Assembly: GCA_025677815.1 (NCBI GenBank)
Contig: JAIXMP010000049.1
Location: 124,001 to 188,000 of the forward strand
Origin: Phascolomyces articulosus
Taxonomy: Eukaryota; Mucoromycota; Mucoromycetes; Mucorales; Lichtheimiaceae
DNA: 64,000 nt
Reading direction: 5' to 3'
The translations under genes and the position numbers were made by a program. The notes below the pieces were generated by a model that saw nothing but the letters and a program-made list of their open reading frames with translations, was not told where the DNA came from and searched no databases. Of this stretch, positions 1-11,156 are shown piece by piece; the first letter of the stretch is position 1, and the number at the start of each line of letters is the position of its first letter.

Positions 1-1728
1 ACAGTTTCTGCAGAATTATCATCAAGATTCAAGCTACCAAATTTGACACCAATGGAACTTAATGAAGCACTGTTGTTTGGTAAAACAACAGGTGCATCTT
101 GTTTCAAACGACGACTTGTAGTCGATTGCTTTCGGGTAACAGGTGCTTCTTCTTGCGTTGGTTGTTCATTAGCGACTTCATTTTCGGCTGGTTTTTCTTC
201 ATGTTGTTCAGTAGTAGATGTAGTAATAGTTTCAGGTTCCTTTTCAGGTGTGGTTGTTTCTTCCTCCACTTCTGTGGTGGTTTCAGCAGCAACAGAAGGT
301 GTTGTTTCTTCAGTAGCTCCCCAGCCAGATTCTGCTGGTTCATTCCATGCATCCTTTGTTTCTGTAGGTTCATCCCATGTAGAAGTGGATTCTTTCTTGG
401 CTTCTTGTTGTTCCAAAGCATCTGTTGTCTTTACTTCATTATTATCATCCGTCCATGCATCATTGGTTGTTGCTGTAGGTGCATCCCATCCACTACTTTC
501 AGCTTCCTTCTTTTCTTTGGGTTGAGGTTCGGGTTCAGGTTTAGGTTGTGTTCTAAAAAATGAAAAAAAAATTAATGCGGGGTGATTTTTTTGATGTAAC
601 TCCAAACCAACCAATAATCAAGTATCATTATTTTTCTTCTATATGTTTCTATCCTTAATGTATAGATAAACTTACTTGAGTAGGCTAGCCCATGTTTTTG
701 GTGGTTCAGATGATGTTGTAGTACTTGTGGATGGTTTTGTTTCTGCTTCTGTTTCAGTTGTTGTTGAGGTGGTGGTGGCAGCAGTACTATCCCAGCCTCC
801 TCCAGAAGATGAAGGAGCATCCCATCCACTACCACCACCATTTGTATCTGTTGTTGCTTGCTGAGCCCAATTATCATCAGCAGGTGCTGCTGCATTCATT
901 TTGTTAGAAGCGATAGAAGCCCAAGAATCACCTTCTGGTTGTTGTGGTTGGAATGATGTCTTTGTGGGAGGTTGAGTACCCCAGGTAGCAGCATTTGTTG
1001 TATGTCCTGTGGATGGTGTATGATTGTTATTGGATTGTCTAGGACCACGCGAACCATGACCACCACGACCGCCTATATAGAAATAAATCACCCAACATTA
1101 AGGAGACAAAGAAAACAAGGGAATTTTTTATGAGAAGAGAAAGAAAGAAAAAGGGAGTTGAAAGGGAAACCAAGAAAAATAATATAATAAAAAGACGCGT
1201 CAGCTCAGAATCCAAAGCCAGAAGAATAAAAAGAACAAAGTAAGGAAAAATAGAAAAACAGAAAGATAGAAAAAAAAAAGTGATATATACCTCTTCTAGA
1301 TCGATCATTATTGCCTCTGTATACTTGTTGTGATCGTTCAGAACGATGATGTGAATACGTTTGTTGTTGTACAGGTGGTGGTGGATTGGTAGCCGCTGCT
1401 GCTTTAGCCTTTTGTTGTGCTGCTTCTTTTTTGGATTTTTTACTCTTCACTTCACCCCATTGAAAGACAAGACCTATGTTATATATATATATATATTATA
1501 AGTTATCTTGTTTCAAAACGAATGGGGGTTCATTCGGTTTTTAATTTATTTATATTTACCTTCACTAATTCTGTCAACTGCCACTTCGAGATCCCCGTCT
1601 GCTTCTTGAATAGCAAACAAGAGATCATCGTCAGTCCAATCTGTGAATAGTTCCTTGAGCGTAGAAAGCTGTGAGGAATATTTTGACTTGAGTTTTTTCA
1701 AATCAGATGCTGATCCGTGTGAAGTCAT
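1..1728 (-). CDS. DEF1: Def1-like RNA polymerase II degradation factor, N-terminal part (3' end off window)
   Basis: Exons read on the minus strand as 1728-1560, 1473-1291, 1072-676 and 552 to the window edge, all joined in phase. The first exon encodes a CUE-type ubiquitin-binding fold of about 45 residues (STLKELFTDWTDDDLLFAIQ), and the exon junction restores QWGEVK, a stretch that follows the CUE domain in Def1 proteins. The rest is low complexity. It has a basic QQ/RGG-like stretch (RGGHGSRG) and then Gln/Thr/Ser-rich sequence with repeated tryptophan units such as GWDAP, AWTDD, TWDEP, AWNEP and GWGAT. In yeast Def1 promotes ubiquitylation and removal of stalled RNA polymerase II. The family is inferred from the CUE plus QWGEVK architecture; the disordered part cannot identify it. 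The stop codon lies left of position 1. Confidence 0.75.
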
Positions 1729-2070
1729 TAAATCTAAAAAAGCAAAAAGGAAAAAATAAATAACAATCCAAAAAAAGTGGTTAGATTAATATTCTACTAT
1801 AAAAAAAAAACTTTTTTCTTTTTCTCTCAATCATTTGAAACATGAACAAGTACTTTATGTGTATATGTGTGTGTGTTGGCTTTTGCTGTTTTGTCAATTG
1901 TGTTTTTATGATGAAGAAAAAAAAAAGTGTTCTTTTTTTTTTTCTCTTTTCTCCCTCCTTTAATTGTCACTTGAAAATGTCACGAAAGTTATAAAAGAAG
2001 AAAAGAAGAAACTATTTTCCAATTGGTTTACAGCTGAAAAAAAAAGGACTACATTTGTATAAAAAAAATT

Positions 2071-3960
2071 CTATTCTGAGTTATAAACATTGGATTTATG
2101 GGTTCTTGATATGAGTCGACTTGTTTCATTGGGTTGTGGTTGTAATGATGAATGACGATGAGGAGTCCTGTCTTCTTGCTCTTGCTCATCTTCTTGAGGC
2201 GATGATGATAATATAGTATATCCTTCTCCTGCCACGACTGTTTCTTCTTGTGTCGTACCACCAGAAGATCCCCTTCTCCAGGATAAGCAAATGACACCAC
2301 CAATGGTAATCACAACACCCAACATGACACATAAGAGTTGCCACCATCGTAACCGATCCCATTGATCATAATAGACAAGTCCATTAAATAAACAGGATAC
2401 ATTGAAAGCACAAAATGAGAGTGGGATCAAGATGACTGTATCACATAATCGTAATCCTTTGTTTAAATAATATAACTATATATATATATATATGTATAAG
2501 ATGCATGAATGAATTTGGATTAATTATCCTATTATTAAAGGAGAAACGAGTTCCTTCTTATTATTCATTTACCTGAAGAACAGCTGTTGCCACTGTCATG
2601 ACGACTAATAACCAAGTCCAAACATGATCCAATTGATTTTGTCCATAAACTATTGTAAGGATAAATAATTCGAGGCCACTTTTTGCAAAGAGTAAACTTT
2701 GACTACTGACGTTTCCTGACAAGACACCAAAACTTTTTTTTATACATATAAAATATATATAAAAGGAGAATAGTTATTATTATTATTATTTTATGTTTAT
2801 GGTATTATAGAAAAAAAATAAGATAAATGTGCGTATAGGGAGGTCCATTAATTCTTTTTACAACCACAAAACACAAACACACACAGTTCCAAATAAAGTA
2901 TTCAGAAATTTGATAACAACCATAAAAATAAACCTCCAATCACCTCACTCACACACACAATCAGAGGCAAAAATCCAATATTTATAGATAAATATAAAAA
3001 ATGCCAAGCCTCATAAATGAAATTTACCAAGAACTTCTTTATATATATCAAAAAAGTACGATAATAAAAAAAATGGGATGTGATATATATACCTTATACC
3101 AATATAAGTTTTAAGATCAGTCATATTTATCCATTGACCTAAAAGCTTTCGATCTGGTGGATCTAAGTCCTCTTGTTCTTGTTCAATCTTGTTATAGCGA
3201 TACTCAAGATAATGAGTACATATCATGGTGATGAAAATGAACGATTCCAAAATACTGAAATAAATGATAAATCCTGGCTTTTTATATAATTCAATCAAGT
3301 CCTCTAGACTATGATTAGGTTCTTGAATAGCTCCGAACATGCCGACTAAAAGAGCACCAATACTTATCAATACCGTGCCTATATAGAATTTCATCGACAT
3401 CCATTGGGGATAAGAGAGCAAAAACAAAAAAAAATAAAAATATAAAAAAAAACGAGGTATTTTAGTATGCAATAATGTTGGGGGTGGGAAGGAAACAATG
3501 AATGATATGTCATTCATTCCATCATGAAACATAACAACAACTACACATCGATATAATACTAATTATTACCCCATATGCTGAGTCGCGTGAATGGATCACC
3601 CAGTACAAGTCTTGCTGCAATCGCATTAAATACAAGATTCATGGCCCCAATAGGAGCCAATATTACCACAGGTAAATACCCGATAGAAAAGATGGACCCC
3701 ACAATATTGGCCGTTAAATAAGTACCAAAACTAACAACCCATAAAGGTCTTTTAAAAGCATGTTTTCGTCGTTCTCTAGGGTATATTTGATCATTGAGAA
3801 TATGTGATTTGCGTTGAAATGCCATGGCAAATGATTGAATTAGATTCGTAATCAAGGAAATGCCAATGCCGATCCAAAATGATGTGTCATAGGAATATAT
3901 TTGTATACTATGAGATGCTGATTCTATAAAATAATGGTGGTTGTCGTTGTTATTGTTCAT
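2071..3960 (-). CDS. NIPA-type magnesium transporter
   Basis: Exons are 3960-3570, 3378-3093, 2732-2573 and 2475-2071, giving 413 residues with every junction in frame. The protein starts with a short Asn/His-rich tail. It continues with the alternating hydrophobic helices of the NIPA (DUF803, DMT superfamily) family: ISLITNLIQSFAMAFQRKSH, then GTYLTANIVGSIFSIGYLP, then PIGAMNLVFNAIAARLVLGD. The second half has FGVLSGNVSSQSLLFAKSG, LYYLNKGLRLCDTVILIP and a final helix ending in a Trp-Arg-Arg tail. About nine membrane helices can be seen. NIPA proteins move Mg2+ across plasma or endosomal membranes. A 40-residue acidic cytosolic loop (EQEQEDLDPPDRK) lies mid-protein and the C-terminus is hydrophilic. 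The family call is firm; ion specificity and location are inferred from the family. Confidence 0.85.
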
Positions 3961-4998
3961 TGTAAAAATAATAAAAATATAAGAAATAAAGTTTATATAA
4001 TAATAGGTGATATCATAAATGTATAATATAGTATGTTTATATAATATATGAAAGAGTATAGAAAGAAAGGAGGAAGAAAGAAAGAGAAGTGTGGATGAAA
4101 AGGGAGAGAATTAATCGCATGAAATTTATACCTATTTTTGATGAGCGAACGATTTCTCGCTTTTACTGCACTCTTTGTTTTAATTTCATTAATGCAGGCA
4201 AAAGTGATGAGAGGGGTTTTACATAGTTATATTACGCTGACCTTTATATCGGTAGACTGAGATTGTATCGGGTGTAGTTTCCAAAATAAAACCTCTTTCT
4301 GGTCCTCTTTTTTCTTTTTAATAATGATGTATACTTTCTAAATTAAATGAGACAAAGAAATAATCCCAAAAGAAACCTGATGACGTGAAATTGCGTTATT
4401 ATGATCTGATGATAATTCTACTGTGCGTTATTTTTTTTCTGTATATATATATATATATTGTACTCCTTTGTCATGGAAGTGGTATACAAAAAAAAAGAAT
4501 TCCCCTGATACTCCACTTCAACGATCAAAAACGTGACCCATCGACCTTCCAAAAAAAAAAAAAACTATTCCATAAAGAGCAGTATCATTTCAAGCCATTT
4601 ATCACGAGACAACAAAGACATGGAAATATGAAATTGCAAATAAATATTGAAAATCGGCATTTTATATACCAGAAATAAACAAGATCAATAACAAAAAAAA
4701 GCTATTGTGACGGATCTATCAATAACAATAAATAGATATGTATCCTGACATCATCATGAAGAAAGAGACATTTATACTGTAAACTATTTTTACAAATCAA
4801 GATATTTCTAATCTAAGCCAGATCCAAACAAAATGCTTATATCTATGCATAAATCATAATTATTGAGCGTGAAAGCACGTTTATCAATTTTTTTTTATAT
4901 TTCTCTAGCAACAATCAAACTAGATCTCGGCTGGTGTTACACAAGCAAATGCTCATTTTCTTTTTACATAATCCAGTCTCTTGCGATATGAAATTATA
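3961..4998. other. Intergenic, no gene seen
   Basis: This is AT-rich sequence between the NIPA start codon and the 3' end of the decayed F-box gene. It should hold the NIPA promoter, including a purine-rich stretch near 4050-4110. The open stretch at 4385-4678 on the plus strand is low complexity and has no recognisable domain. Confidence 0.5.
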
Positions 4999-6891
4999 TC
5001 ATTTATCTAATGAAAAATGAAGTACAGGTGGTGATAAATGATCCACAAAATACTTTATACCTTTATCAGTGATTCCTTCAGGACGAAATAATTTGAGCGT
5101 TTTTAACTTTGGTATGTCGCACATCATGCCCAGTAGAACATCCCCAACAAAGCCAGTATATAAAAGTGTCACTTCGTCGAAATGATGACGCACGTTTTGC
5201 AAAAATTCAACGAAAGCTTGATAGGATGGAATTGTATAAGGACCTGAAAAACCGATAACCTTGATCGTTTCCAGTGCACCCATGGCATCCAGGATAATTT
5301 TTGGTAATAATGTTACATTCAAAGAATGAAATTTTATAAGGTTTTCGTTTGGCTATTAGGGACACGTTTGCATAAGTGTGGAATAATCTCTCCAAAGCGA
5401 CTGCAGCATTGTGAGGAATAGCTTCTTTTACATCAACTATAAAAGTTTCCTCAAGAGGCAGTAGTTTTACAAGTGTATCCACAATAGCATATATGTTGGA
5501 GGGTTCCCGCGCTTCAAATGCCTTGAGCGTTGAGCAAGATGCATTGGATTGTAATAAGAAAGGTTCTGTTGATTTGTATTTATCTATTCAAAAACAGAAC
5601 CTTCCAAACGTTCAAACTGCCAGTTTGGATACACAGAAAGCGTTGCATAAGGAAAAGATTTACCATTTATTAACCCGTTGTTCAAACTTTATGGACATAT
5701 TCGCATGAACCCGTCGTGATGACCTTGTATTGTTTCGAATAAGTCGTAGGAAGGATTCAGAAGTGACACTCACTCCGACTATTTTCGTTGTAATTTGTTG
5801 TACTCCTCCTTCCCCATCATTAGCATCACTATTCCTGTTCCCTTGCCGGGTATTAGCAGCTTGCAGTTCTTCCAATGTCATCACATCACGATCCGTATCA
5901 TAACTAAGTATCTTCAAGTGATGGATATAATCTTGGGTTACATCCAACATGTGAATTGTGCCTGAAAATAGAACACACAGATGTTGAATGTTTAGATAAT
6001 ATTTGAAAAATGGAACAAGTGACAATGCAGATAAAAAAACAGTGGCTCTCCAATCGGATATCTACCAGTGCATGACAGGGTTCTCCTAGAACGTCCATTT
6101 CACCTTAAAAAGAATCAAAATCCTCTGATGGATCAAAAATTATCAGTTTGGTGAGATGAGGACAGTAGAATGGCAATTCTGATAGTGTCAAAGGAGTATG
6201 GTAGATACGAGATCAAATATCAAATGTTGTCAGCTTGTTTCTCATTCTCCATAGCGCATTGATAAATGACATGGTTAATGTGCTGGTTCCAAAATGGTGC
6301 TCGATAATTGATCCTAATAATACGTAACAACAATATTGTGTTAGTCAACAATTGACCTATATACATCTTTTCTCTAATCCATTGTTACTGTCCTATAATT
6401 CAAGTTTAAATTATTAAATTACCAATTTTGATTCCCTTCCTCCTAAATATAAGTGTTGGTTATTTTTTTACGTACCTTCTATCCTTAACGTTCTGATCTT
6501 TTTAAAACGTCCTTCCAGCATATATTTTAGATATCGAAGCCTTACATGCCTCTCTATGACATTGATAGTCAAATCTTGAACATGTTCTGCAACGTGTGTG
6601 CAACGATAAGAGAGTGGGGTCACGACGCAGACTATAATTAGAAATTGTGTTCCATACAGTGGCACTTGTGGCAATCATTCTTTGACGCCATACTCTACTC
6701 ACACGGAAACAGATTGGTTTTTCTATCTCTGGTAATAATATAAAAATGACTCCCACCAATTCCAGCGGAAGAAGAGCAATTATATCACATACCCTAGCAG
6801 TTTCCAAAATTTCACTTGAAATTACGAGGAAATAATTCTTCCACTTTAATCCCTGCATATAAAAAGCCCAAGTGTCATAAAAGCTGTCCAT
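4999..6891 (-). pseudogene. Decayed F-box/leucine-rich-repeat gene
   Basis: The start at 6891 (MDSFYDTW) leads into a clear F-box at about residues 38-90 (LLPLELVGVIFILLPEIEKP, then FRVSRVWRQRM). About 85 residues in, the frame must shift by one base near 6620 to continue as YRCTHVAEHVQDLTINVI and ILRTLRIEG-like sequence. A plausible GTACGT intron follows 6476, with an acceptor near 6315. Downstream, LRR-like pieces sit in different frames with in-frame stops: SFINALWRM, LPFYCPHLTKLIIFDPSEDF, MLDVTQDYIHHLKILSYDTD, KIILDAMGALETIKVIGFSG and VLHFSLDK, ending near 4999. F-box proteins are substrate adaptors of SCF ubiquitin ligases. With at least one frameshift and several stops this copy is almost certainly dead. 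A short related fragment lies at 48.5 kb. Confidence 0.75.
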
Positions 6892-7219
6892 TCTTATTTT
6901 TTTTTAATATTGTGATTAATATAAAGATATAACGATAATTTAATAATTCAAATATATAAAAAATAATAATATAATACTAACATATAAAATAATGGATAAA
7001 GCAAGAAATTGGATAAAGAAATCTATGAAAGAAACTAATAAGAAAAAATGTACAATTTAAATGTAGTACGTGTATGGATGATCGTCAGTCCAAGTACGAT
7101 CTCTTGTTCGTCTTCTACAATATTGATATACTATAGTAGTCATGTATTCATCAACACCGTCATTTTCCATGACACCATATCATATTAAATGTTGACGTTC
7201 ATCTTATGTGTTACGATAG
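6790..7219 (-). repeat. F-box promoter and start region, duplicated copy A
   Basis: Read on the minus strand, from 7219 down to about 6790, this block reappears on the plus strand at 48231-48655. Shared stretches include CTATCGTAACACAT (CTATCGTAATACAT in copy B), GTTGATGAATACAT and TTTATATATTTGAATTATT. The first codons also match, running from AGCTTTTATGACACTTGG to GCAGGGATTAAAGTGG. It covers the upstream region and about 95 bp of the F-box coding region. Similarity fades after the GAAATTTTGGAAAC region. Confidence 0.8.
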
Positions 7220-8481
7220 CAGTGATTTTTTCCTATTATACGAAAAGGAAAAATAAAAATTAATAATAGTACTTATTAGTATAGAAGTAATAGACATGAT
7301 GACTTATTCTCCATTTTGTACCTGCATTAAATAACAGATTTCAAACAGGGTGTACTTTTTCTATTCAGGTAGTAAAAAATTACATAGGGAAAATAATAAT
7401 AATATGGTATGATAGATCAACATATATTTATCATTTATAATCGACCCGTTATTTCCCTTTCTACAATATGAAACAGACATCTTCTCTGGTGTAATAATAA
7501 ATACTTCTATTATATTCCGTTTTGTTCTTCTCTCATCCTATTTATACACCCCTCTCGCCAAAAATTGTAAATCCTATCCTTTTCTTCTTTTTTATCCATG
7601 CAAGTGCAACTGCTATGTGATACAGTATCTGTACTATATCCACAAAGTGTAGTACAACCAAGTATAACATGTAGTAATCTGTGTGATATATTTAATTTTT
7701 TTATTATCTTTCAATTTTTTTTTTTATCAATCATCATCCACTATTTTCTACCATCATCACCCAACAAACAAAAAGACCTTTCTCCATTCATGGTTCTCTG
7801 GTCCTGGTCCTTCTGGTCAAGCTCTCATGGTCCTCCTGGTCTTGGTCCTGATGCTACTGCCGTTATATGTACTTTGGTCACCGCTCTAGTTTTCCCCGCA
7901 TCGTTGATCGTGTTATCCTTCCATACTGCGGCGGTTATGTCACTCATCTTCTCTGATCATACAAATTGATTTCTGCCTTGCCATTGTGTCATCTCGTATC
8001 TGTTTTTTTATCCATGAGGCAGTGTGTGCTTTTCTTTTTCTTTTTTTTTGATATAATATCACACTTTTTTCGTGTCGTGTATTTCGTGTCGTGATTTTTG
8101 TGCCTTGTCATTCATCTTTTGGTAATACTTATCTGTCATCCATATTTTTTAGTCGTTCAAGTTGCTGTTTCATTGGTCATCCATATCATCGGATTCGAAT
8201 CAAAGGTCTACCTATGCTGTGATGTTGCGCTGTGTTATGCCATCTTTCTCTTTGATTGTTCTTTTGTGGTAATCATTTGGTCTGTCATGTTAATCGACTG
8301 ATTGATTACCCATTTGACGTTCCATACATTCGCGATTTCCAAATGATGCTCAAGTCATGGTCAAGTTTTATCTCCTTTAGCTTGTGTGCGTGTGTGACAT
8401 GGTTCCCGTTTGCGTCAAGTCGCTCCCGTGTGGATGAGTCACCTCAAGCTATCTGAAATGGTCAGCAAGTTTTACACGAAT
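7220..8481 (+). repeat. Unclassified 1.26 kb dispersed repeat, copy A
   Basis: The whole stretch matches the reverse complement of 42473-43749 with only scattered substitutions and small indels. One example is an extra ATTTCAAACAG-type insertion near 7338 relative to copy B. Homology starts at CAGTGATTTTTTCC and stops at TTTACACGAAT; flanks then diverge, apart from the adjoining F-box block. I find no clear terminal inverted repeat, no TG...CA LTR ends and no recognisable transposase or reverse transcriptase. A 123-codon open stretch at 7598-7969 is broken in copy B. The repeat may be a non-autonomous element or simply part of a larger segmental duplication. Confidence 0.8.
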
Positions 8482-11156
8482 GGGGAACCTCTTGTAAAAG
8501 GTAGCTATTATTTTTTAAAAAAACAATTAATGATGGATGGGCTGTGCTTATTATTATATAATATAGAATTGGAGGACTGACTATAACCATTTCTTTTTTT
8601 TTCTTTTTTTCATGGGGTGGGTCATTTTTGACCTACTCTATTTCTTTTATTAGAAACATTTCAGTTTACACGCTCGAAAACCAAGAGCATTCATGTACTG
8701 TGGGGCGCACCGCCTGTCTTAGATAGGCGCAGATATCGGGTATCCTTCTTATGAGCTTCGGTTTGTAAGGGGGAGAATCCCAAAAAAATCACGGGTGAGA
8801 TTCTGAAATTTTGAAGCTGTTCGAAAATTATAATATCATATAACAAAGATAAGAAATGAAAACTTACACGTATTTGAGCACCGGAACTCCTACGCAGCAC
8901 ATATTATGCTAATATGTACAGTAGTATACTTCATGTGCTACCGATCCCAAAGGTTCTGAATTGCTAATCTCACCCAAAGAATTTAAGTAATGACAGAAGG
9001 CAAATCCCGGAACAGCTGGGTATTTGAAACGGACAGTTTGCACGTGAGGAGAACATGGTATGTGACAGGAAAGATCGTTTTTTTTTTGATTTGTTAAAAA
9101 TTGTTGTATAGTAACTTTATAAAGGTGATGGAATACTAACTTTAATTAATAAAGATAAATAAATATCACAATTATCAATTTTTAATATGCAACACTATCA
9201 TCTTTTCTTCCCCATAAGTATTTTATATTTATAAAAGTTGGCACAGAAGGTCAATGATATATATTAGTTTTTATTAAGATACTAAATAATGGATGGTTGA
9301 AATACTAAGCTTTTTAAATAAATACCGATGTGTACAGTATACCACGGCAAGCTTACTTATTACTATACTCATTTTTGTTGTTAATGGAATTCCGAGGATC
9401 GTGTAACCAAAATCCACGATATATAATGTATGTTTTTACTTCTGCATTCAACTAGTGAAGTGGTGAGAGAATGATGGGTTTGGTACATCACTCTATGGCC
9501 TTCTCAATAATTGTTATCACTTTGCTTGCATCCAAGCATTTTATTACATAGTTTTATGTCTTTCCTATCCCATAAATATAAATGATAAATGTATAATACT
9601 TCTGTTTCCATAATAATAATTTGTACTTTACTTTCTCTCCATCTTTTTATCTTTTATACTAACTCTCATTAATAATATACTATATAGATAATCAACTACC
9701 ATCTATTGCTACTGAGATATGTTAATTTTCTCTTTTTCTTTATCATACAGGAAAATAAAGTGCCAAAGTTTCTATTTAATTATATAAAGCACCCTTTTTT
9801 TAAGTTTATATAATTAATGTAATAAATTGCTCCGCATTATTGCATTTTACTCTTTGTCCATTCCATTGCTAATTTGCTTTTTTTTAATACAAAGTAAAGG
9901 TTTTTGAGGCACTATGTTACGTTCTGATTCTTATATTAATATTTGTACCCTTTTTTTATGTTATAACTTGAATTTGCTAATAATGAGGCCATTATCGATG
10001 CTTTTTGTCCAACAAAAACAAAGGAGCACTAATACTTACGTATTTATTTATCCTTCTCTATCACCCTTATATTTAAATAAACACATAAATAAGTACATTA
10101 AGTTTTTAAAGCCATTTTTATTGTAATACGTAACTAGAAAAGGTTTAATTTTCAGAAGGATCTTGGGATTATTTCGGTAACTAGTAATGATCTGACTAAA
10201 AAAAAAAGAAGATATCAATATATTAGCGATCATTGTTGGATCCAATGAAAAAAAATGCACCTCTCATCAGAAAGCCGCCAGATTTATCAAATTAGACAAG
10301 AATTGTATGATGCATGCAGTAAATTTAGAACAAACTCCTCGTACAGGTATGTTATATACAGAAATGTCATTATTCTTTCTGTTTTAAAGACTTAATATAA
10401 TGTATGTATTAATATGATATACTTTTTACCATATAACTTTGACAACAAAAATAAAATGTTCATTGTAATGATAGTTTATTTCTTTCTTGTTTGTATTTGT
10501 TAATTTGTATCAAAATGGGTATAAAGAAGTGATTGCCACGGAAAAAAAAGTAATCAGGATGTAGTATCTAATGCTATAAGAAGCTGTATCACGCGTGCAT
10601 GTACATATTTATTTTGCAAATATTATGGTCCGCAATATTATGTCGATTCAAGATAAATAAAGGTTCTGGCTCATCAACCTTGCAATCGATGACCCCAGTG
10701 ATTTACTATTACGTGTTTGAGTTGATTGTAACGTTTAACACAATAAGTTCATTAGTACAACTACTGCTATTTAAAATTGTAGGTGCTTATATTATTATTA
10801 GATTACCATACTACATAGTTACCAAGATAAAAGTCTATAAATTAACCTCTATACCACATACGTACACAACAACAATAAGAAATATGGAATGTATGTATAT
10901 GTATTCTTATTTACTTGTAAAATTTTCATTTGCTTCTATTTCGACTTGAAGAAGAAAAATGCATAAATTAGCCACAGTAGGACGTTATATATTATTGGTT
11001 TCTATCTACTGCAGGTCAATTGGCGATATAGAAACATCCTACATGTATACATAAACATAATGGTTCTTCCCAATCAATTATTATTTTAGTAATTTCTTTT
11101 ATCTATTCATCAATATTTTTATATTAATTACACCCGCCTTACTATTACATTGTATT
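8482..11156. other. Intergenic, no gene supported
   Basis: This is 2.7 kb of mostly AT-rich DNA. A less AT-rich patch at about 8690-9060 contains a 69-codon minus-strand open stretch (8900-8691) with no recognised domain. The string SSESRQIYQIRQELYDACSK at about 10265-10325 is followed by a GTATGT donor-like site and may be exon debris. The end of the interval is the promoter of the flavin oxidase gene. Confidence 0.5.

Noticed and set aside
7598..7969. 123-codon open stretch inside the dispersed repeat
   Set aside because: It is conserved in both repeat copies only because the DNA is duplicated. Copy B has an indel that breaks the frame, differences fall in replacement positions as well as silent ones, and no domain is visible.
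8174..8185. GGATTCGAATC resembling a tRNA T-loop
   Set aside because: No acceptor, D-arm or anticodon stem can be formed around it on either strand, and it lies inside the dispersed repeat.
8880..8945. Sequence vaguely like the 5' end of U6 snRNA
   Set aside because: Only GCAGCACATAT-like bases match. The invariant U6 ACAGAGA region and 3' stem are absent.
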